A DNA stretch of 64,000 bases from Guillardia theta CCMP2712 (taxonomy: Eukaryota; Cryptophyceae; Pyrenomonadales; Geminigeraceae), in NCBI RefSeq assembly GCF_000315625.1, contig NW_005434669.1:155486-219485 (forward strand), read 5' to 3'. This document shows positions 57,549 through 64,000 of the stretch, piece after piece. Under the pieces are notes generated by a model that saw only the letters and a list, made by a program, of their open reading frames with translations, ran no database searches and had not been told where the DNA came from. How positions within the stretch are numbered: the stretch's first letter is position 1; each line of letters opens with the position of its first letter. Position numbers and translations under genes: made by a program.

Positions 57549-59280
57549 TCACTTCTCAGGGAACGAGGCGTAAAGTAACTCGGGCGCCGCCTGCATCATG
57601 AACTCCAAGGCGACTTGAATGTCGCACAGGATGCGGGCGAGGTCACAATGGTCGGAGCCCAGGGCCTTCCCGAGCGAGTCCTGTAGCTCAGAGCTGCACG
57701 TCAAGTCAGAAGCTGCTGAAGACGGTACAAGCGCTATCGACCTGCAGCGAAGGATCAACGCGATCAGTGCTGGGTTGGGATTCTTCTGGGAACTTGCGAT
57801 CTCATGCGCACTCCTGACAATCATGTTGTTGATGCGACACCTGAAAGAAGTTGAGCGTTTGTTGGGACGTTGGAGCCTTTTGATGAGCAGACCAGCCGAC
57901 TCACATTACAAGATGGTGGGGATGAAGAATCTGTTCGGCCTCAACCTTCTCGCTCTTGAGCTGAGAGGTTTGCTATCAGCGCTGTTTACCAACACAGCGT
58001 GTTCATACCTGCTTCAACGCAAACTTGTGGCTGACTTGGTTGCCCTCAAGCATCTCGTCAAGTTTTTCACAAGACTGGATCAACTTCAGTCTGCTTGCAA
58101 AGGTGCAGTTTTTTCAACGACAACCTGTTCGATGTATCCCATGTCTTCTACTACTGCCTCTCTATCGAACCCCTCCTTAACATTCCCCAAGTCAACAGAT
58201 ACTTGACGATGGATGCAAGGCTCACCTGATCCTCGAAGAGGAAACTCTCCATCTCCACAGGCCATGGCGATTCATTCAGATTGCAGAAATGTTGCGCTTC
58301 AAATTTCTGCAGGAGGGTGAGCGAAATGAGTCTGACAAGCTTGGAGGCCTCCCACCTTAGAACGCGCAGCAAACGATTGCTCCAGTGGGTAAAGGTACGA
58401 GATGAAGATTTCCTCCCCCTGTTTGATTGCCCTCGTCGCAACCACCTCGGACATCTTGGAATAGGTTTTCTGTCCCGTCTGACCGTTCACTCTCTCCCCC
58501 GGGCTGAAAGTCATGCAATTCGGCAAGCACCGGTGATTGAACATAGACTTCTTGATACAGATTCCTCCCTCAAAGGCGTTGAAGCAGATCTTCAACAGCA
58601 GACAAAACACGTCCTTCTCCTCCAACTTCGGCTCGTTCTGATAGTCCACGAGGGTATCAACTGAGTCCGCGTGAACTTTCTTTGCCCTCTTGTACACGGA
58701 TTCCTCCAGGTCGTCCATAGACTGAGGATACAATGGTTTCATTTGCTCTAGCACCGAGTCACGGTCCTGATGCCTGAGGACTTCCTTTGCCAGAAAGATG
58801 TGAACGTGGTCCTCTGTCTCGGACTTTCCTGAAAGGTAAGGCACGAGAGGGGCCTCGGCTACCACAACCTGTGAGGCTGAGTCAACAACACACCTGTGAA
58901 CTAGACTGCAGGGCAAGGACGAGAGGGAGACAGGCATGAGTGGGAGAGAGCGGGAGGAGAGGGGGAGCGAGGGCGAGGGCGAGGGCGAGGGCGAGGGCGA
59001 GAGCGAGGGCGAGAGGGGGAGGGGGAGCGAGAGCGAGAGCGACAGGGACAGGGACAGGGTGAGCGAGAGCGAGAAGGGAAGGGAGAGCGGGAGGAAGAGG
59101 GAGGGGGGAGGAAGGAGGAAGAGCTGGAGCAAGAGGAAAGAGGAAAGAATCATCTTCAACCTCTCCAGGCGAGATGTCACGAGTCGCAAACACTCCTCGT
59201 CGTCCTCCGACATCTGTCCTTTCACGGACCTCGCAGCTCTCATCCATCTCAACAAACATGACGCTCGAAGACGCGCTCAT
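57549..59280 (-). CDS. SET-domain (SMYD-like) protein methyltransferase
   Basis: ATG 59280: MSASSSVMFVEMDESCEVRE, RRGVFATRDISPGE (exon 59161-59280). A repeat-filled intron is followed by exon 58356-58868 (VVVAEAPLVPYLSGKSE ... MFNHRCLPNCMTFSPGE ... SEVVATRAIKQGEEIFISYL) and exon 58226-58306 (KFEAQHFCNLNESPWPVEME), all in phase 0. NHxCxPNC and the ATRxIKxGEEIFxxY block are the cofactor- and substrate-site motifs of split-SET SMYD proteins; the final Tyr is present (ISYLYP). No MYND finger was seen between the SET halves. Further exons (about 58090-58000, KLIQSCEKLDEMLEGNQ; and 57824-57549, SSELQDSLGKALGSDHCDLARIL ending LLYASFPEK) make a helical C-terminal region like the SMYD TPR-like domain. 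Splicing between 58225 and 57824 is not fully resolved. Confidence 0.7.
58930..59100. repeat. GAGGGC/GAGAGC hexamer repeat in SET gene intron
   Basis: Tandem gcgagg, gagagc and gacagg hexamers inside the first intron of the SET-domain gene. Confidence 0.85.
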
Positions 59281-60015
59281 GGTGAACTTGACGAGGACAA
59301 TGAAAACCAATACGAACAGGGTGAATCGAGGCGTTTCTTTCCTAGATGTTATGGCGAAAGAATGAATGGCAAATTGTGGGGGTTCGAATCCTTCCTTGTC
59401 GCATTCGCCTTACCCACTTTGCCTTTCGAGGTTTGTATCAGTTTATCCTCTCCTGCCTGAACTCCTCGAACCCTCTTCCTCTTCCTCCTCTCTCTCCCTC
59501 GCTCCTCACCGTCTGCTCTTGTTTCTTCCCTGCCCGCCGTTCAACCCAGTTTCGCCTCCATCGCACGTGCCCTAGCTCACCGTGTCCGCCTCAGCCATTG
59601 TCATAGGAGTGCAAAACGATTTTAAAAGTCTCTATAGGCTCAATGCGCTTCTGTATGGGAACGGGCGGATCGAGGATCGGATCATGGCCTAGGAGGAGGA
59701 GGAGGAGGAGGAGGAGGAGGAGGAGGAGGAGGAGGAGAGCCGGGAGGGAATGGGATACAGGAGAATCCAGATATGATGGAAAGAGATGGGATGACTTGGA
59801 TATGATAGAGATTACCTCAGCTTTACACTTCACAATGCTGATGTGAGAAATTGTCAGGAGGTAAACATTAAGACAATAGTTTGTTCCCATTTGAAGCTCT
59901 CCAAGAATACACAAGAAACTTCAACATTACTGGTAACTTGAGAGTTTCAAGGGTATCGAAACGACTGATCTACGTGCAAGGCCTTTTCTTCCTCCTCTTG
60001 TTCTGGTCCCTCACC
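59281..60015. other. intergenic region with GGA repeat
   Basis: No gene supported. A perfect gga array is at 59690-59742. A gggttcgaatcc word at 59391 resembles a tRNA T-loop but no tRNA fold was found around it. Confidence 0.5.
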
Positions 60016-63000
60016 ATGTCCAACACGCACAGCCTCCTGCAAAGTGCCGCCAACTATGGTGACAAAGTTACATGAGTTGAAGAGACTGACACACTCTTGT
60101 CATGTCCTCAGTGACGATACTCGGATGTGGTGATGATTCAGATGTTGAGTCTTGACATGACACCTTCGGGCACAGGACCTGAATCTCCTCCGTCCATTTG
60201 CATCACAACTGCCAAGGTACTGCCTTGCTTGACTACTCTGACTCCCCTCCCTCCCTCCCTCCCTCTCTCCCTCCTCCCTTCCTCCCTTTCACTTCTGATT
60301 GTCTTCTGCAGGACAGGATTTTGATCAACTGCCCTGAGGGCACGCAGGTAGAGGAAGATTTCATGTCATTCGAAGGGTGACGTTTCGCAGCGATTGATGA
60401 CTGAGAACAAGTTGAAACTAACAAACAAGGTGCGTCGTTTCTTTACCTTCACGACTAAGATAGGAACCATTTGAGATGAGGAGGAGGAGGAGGAGGAGGA
60501 GGAGGAGGAGGAGGAGGAGGAGGAGGAGGAGGACGAAAGGTGGGGGGCGGGGGGAGAGATTGGTGGGAGAGGTTATGACGATAACGATGACGAACCGTTG
60601 TTTGAGTTTGCGCTAATAATGGTTCGCAGGCGAGCTCTTTTTTCTTCACACAGAACAACTGGGAGTACATCACGGGGATCACAGATTGTCTCCTCAAGAT
60701 GTCAGAGGAGGGGCAGGTGAACATGGAACTATGATTTGCTTCATTCACAATGTCTGCAGACACAGCTCAACCTCACGGGGGTGAGAATGAAAGAATATAT
60801 GATGTCAACTTCATATTTCTTGGGAAATCGTCCAAACATGTCACTGAATTTGGGTGAGAGATTGTTTGTTTGTGCTATTGTATAGGCCGTCCTTTACATC
60901 GTGTTGAACCAGTCACGTTACCTGAGGTTGGAGATGTTCATCCAAGATTCAGCAGCTTTCAAACAGAGGATGGAACGAAGATATCACCGTATGTGCTGAA
61001 TCCCGACGCTGAGAAGGAGGTTGAGAAGGATCGAAACCACCTGAAGAGAAGTTTTGAAGAGATGGAGCAAGGAGAGAAAGCAGCCGACAACGAAATCATC
61101 GATATGCTGCTACCCGACCACAAACACGGAAGTATTCACACGCTGTTACTCTCTTACAGTCCGTATCATCGAAGACATCACAGCAAATTCAATTCAAGAC
61201 GATCAAGATGGTTGGATGATGGAACATCAAGCAAGACATCTCGGTTGTCTGTTTGTTATGTAGTTCAATTCCCCGATCTGCCTGGAAAGTTCGATGTCAA
61301 GAAAGCAGAAGAGCTGAAAGTCCCCAAGGGTCCGATGAGAGGAAAACTAGTCAAAGGAGAAACGATTGTGCTTGAAGATGGAAGAAAAATTTCACCGAGG
61401 TGAGTGAAAAAGATGGTGATGAGGACAGATGAGACATTTCTAATTGGTAATGGATGTACATGCTCTGTGTGATATGATATGTTGACATGCGTTTGACTTC
61501 GCTACATGTCTGATGACACTTCCTGCTCCAGCGACTGTGTTGGTCCAGGTGCACCAGGCGGTTTAGTGTGCGTGATTGACTGTCCATCCAGTCTTCATGT
61601 CAAGAGTTTGCAAGGTGAGCGGACGAGGAGGAAGGAGAAATGGGTAGAGAAGAGGGGAAACAACTATCATCCTTACGTTGACTTTTGCATCGTCATCCTA
61701 TGATATATCGTTTCTCTTCAGATTCGAAGCTTCTCTCTGTTTTTTCAGAAGAAAACGTTCTCAACAGAATGATCTACTTCGTTCACATGTCGCCCGATGA
61801 AGTTCTTGAATCAGAGGAGTATGCTCAGGTCTTCAGATTATTCTGCTTCCTTTCATGACTTGTCGTCTCAGTTTACCTCCAAGATTCCATCATGCCTCAA
61901 CATTACTCATGTGTAAGAATGAAGATGATGATGATCAGGATTCACGATAACAATAACGAGGAGGTGGTGGTAGTGATGGTGGAGGTGGCGAGAGGAGAGA
62001 GGATATTTGGGTAGGACGACCATCAGAAATGTAACAAACTTGTGACAGGGTCGTCAACTCAGACGTTCAAACTCAAAGACCTATCTACGTTGCGTCCGAA
62101 AGATATCTCAAGCTGCTATCTTGGGTAATTTCCATCACGTCGACAAACTTGGTCTCACTCTGTTGAAGGTGGATGAGAAGTTCTTTGCTCCTTCAGCCTG
62201 CCAGTACCCGAGCTTGTTGTCGTTCGGGCCCGAGAAGAGTGGGAACATACCAAGGAGAGAGTATGATAGAATGAAGAATATTCGTGCAACTTGCGGTTTG
62301 TCTTGTTTCCTCTCTCGTCCTTGTTGTCGATGACACGTTGCAGGATGGCCAATGCAAGTTTTCATCCTTCCACCACACAAAGTGGGATATTCTTGAGATT
62401 GAAAGCAGAACACTTTAACCTGATTGTGTTGACAGCAAACAGGGTTGAAAGATAGCATACCGGAGACGTCAATGATGCATTATTATTGCCTTAAGGTGCA
62501 ATCCGGAACGATGGGATGATGCATCTGAACATCTGCATAGGGTTGTATTTGTAATGAGGAGGAGAGGGGAAAACTTTACAAACCATTCGAGGAGAGGAAG
62601 GCACAGATGATGGAGAACGAAAAGACATCAGAAACATCTCCAAACATCAAGATATTGTTCTTGGGCACAGGAGCATCAGCTCCTTTCAAGTACAGGTGAC
62701 AATGAGAATTCGTGTGCTGCAATGTGTCTATCTAACGTGTAACATCTAACATCAAACATCAAACATCTAACATCTACATGAGATCTTCAATGGCCTTATC
62801 TTGACTTTGAAGCATTTAGGACTGTCAGCAGCATTCTCGTCGAATTGGAAGATGGGAGCGGTGTGCTTCTGGATGCAGGGGATGGGACATACAGCGCTAT
62901 GGTAAGGAAGATGGGGCAGCAGAAAGCAGAGGACATCTTGAAGAAGCTGAAGATGATTTGTGTCTCGCACAAACATGCAGATCACATCTCCGGGGTTGCA

Positions 63001-64000
63001 AGGTTGGTGCGTGCAGAAGGGTAGGACGGCAGTTTTGAGTTGTGGACACAGGATCTTGTTGAAGAGGCAAGGGCTGATGCAAGTGAAAGCAGAAGAAAGC
63101 AGACTGAGTTCTGATTGCACGTGGGAATGTTCCGTCTGCGGAAAGAGATTCACCTCTCGATCGTCCATAGAGCTGCATCAGAAAGCTGTTCATCCAAGGT
63201 GACGCATTCTTCTCCCCTGTTGTCAGAGCATTCTTCTTCCTTACATTCAGAAGTTTATTACAATCTCACAAACGTATGGTTCTCCACAGGAATATCCGTG
63301 AGCCGAAGAAGGTAGAGCAAGACAACGAGCGATATTCTTCTCCTCAAGGTACTTAGAGGTTCTTCACATCATCATCATCATCTCTTGCTCTTTTTCTGTG
63401 AAACTTGTATACACTCTTGAACTTTTTCACATAATCAAAACTATCTTTTTCTCTCTCTTCTTCGCCACGTTTGCCCCCATTTAACATCACTATCGTTGAA
63501 CAGATCTTCTTGTCATTGGGCCGATGTGGCTAGAGGCCTGGTTACAGGATCTCAGCCGGCTCGAGAACATACCTTTCACGTACATTGCTCTGACTTCGAT
63601 TCTCTCACACTAAAATCAACAAACAAACAGTTTTGTTGACTGCGCTGACTTGCAATATGACAACCCGTCGAGGTCAAGAAAACAACTCGATGTGAGTTCA
63701 TGAAACATTTGACTTGTGGTGTTGACTGCAGACAACCTTTTATAACTTGTGATTCTTACCTCAGGTTGACATGGTGGAAGTGAGAACTGCTCTTGTGCAA
63801 CATTCATTCCCTGCATATGGTACGAAACCAAGACAGCTATCTCCTTTCCCCTCTTCTTGAATGCTGCAGTCGCTCACTGGCCCTCTCGCTAGGTTTCTCC
63901 TTCATCTTCAGAGGGCGCGAGGACTTCAAACTTGTCTACAGCGGTGATACTCGACCCTGTGAAGCTCTGATAGAGGTTTCCTCCTCCTCCTCCTCCTCCT
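60016..64000 (+). CDS. ELAC2: long-form tRNase Z (ELAC2-like), 3' partial, with C2H2 finger insertion
   Basis: Exons checked: 60016-60058, 60112-60129, 60176-60216, 60312-60347, 60391-60429, 60630-60716, 60760-60853, then about 60885-61400. They join in phase to give VTILGCGPESPPSICITTAK, DRILINCPEGTQ, RLMTENKLKLTNK, ASSFFFTQNNWEYITG, and later PDLPGKFDVKKAEELKVPKG, PMRGKLVKGETIVL. This is the N-terminal half of long tRNase Z. The C-terminal half starts with IKILFLGTGASAPFKYR (about 62645) and has VLLDAGDGTYSAM and the metal site VSHKHADHISGV (about 62960), then DLLVIGPMWLEAWL and FKLVYSGDTRPCEALIE before the window ends. It cleaves the 3' trailer from precursor tRNAs. Between HKHADH and DLLVIGP an exon carries a C2H2 finger (63112-63202). 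The middle (61850-62460) is only partly resolved. Confidence 0.85.
60480..60533. repeat. GAG trinucleotide repeat in tRNase Z intron
   Basis: About 18 gag/gga units in the intron 60430-60629. Confidence 0.9.

Noticed and set aside
59310-59410. Possible tRNA gene (gggttcgaatcc T-loop word at 59391)
   Set aside because: No matching acceptor stem, D-arm or A-box could be drawn upstream at any normal tRNA length.

Overview
This is nuclear DNA of a unicellular eukaryote. Genes lie on both strands and are broken by short GT-AG introns, mostly 40-70 nt, with pyrimidine tracts inside introns and between genes. Microsatellites are abundant, and there is one 100-N assembly gap (24584-24683). The protein set includes nephrocystin-3-like, MFSD1-like, SPIN90-like, long-form tRNase Z, SET/SMYD-like, GSCFA, P-glycoprotein-type ABC transporters and expanded leucine-rich-repeat proteins. 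This, and a GSCFA protein with a signal-peptide-like start followed by Phe, suggests an alga with a secondary plastid, perhaps a cryptophyte such as Guillardia. That assignment is inference from gene style only. Gene models were assembled by hand from splice signals and reading frame; some ends remain uncertain and are marked.

0-10 kb: 3' exons of a cysteine-rich gene with a 35-bp minisatellite in an intron; a SPIN90/Ldb17-like gene (-); a small one-helix membrane protein (-); a leucine-rich-repeat gene (-) with one in-frame nonsense codon; and a Crypton-like tyrosine recombinase gene (+) of a DNA transposon. 10-20 kb: an inverted-repeat element; a large nephrocystin-3-like NTPase/TPR gene (+); a small two-exon gene (-); a type II membrane protein with putative Ig-like folds (+); and a second copy of the 10.5-kb repeat. 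20-29 kb: 3' exons of a strongly codon-biased gene, an MFSD1-like transporter (-), an AP endonuclease (+) carrying a PCNA-binding motif, and a QALGGH-type C2H2 zinc-finger gene (-).

29-53 kb: a coiled-coil gene (-) is followed by three full-length ABCB-type transporter genes: copy A (-), then B and C (+). A and B form the arms of an inverted duplication that also carried along the 5' end of the coiled-coil gene. B is a mosaic: its 5' half resembles C and its 3' half resembles A. All three are identical, as far as compared by eye, across the first nucleotide-binding domain. C has a one-base frame disruption. A decayed reverse-transcriptase fragment and a 12-bp tandem repeat lie between A and B.

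53-64 kb: a LigB/DODA-family protein (-) that has lost two of three metal-binding histidines and the catalytic histidine; a divergently placed GSCFA-domain gene (+) 62 bp away; a SET/SMYD-like gene (-); and a long-form tRNase Z gene (+) that runs off the window and appears to have a classical C2H2 zinc finger spliced into its catalytic half.
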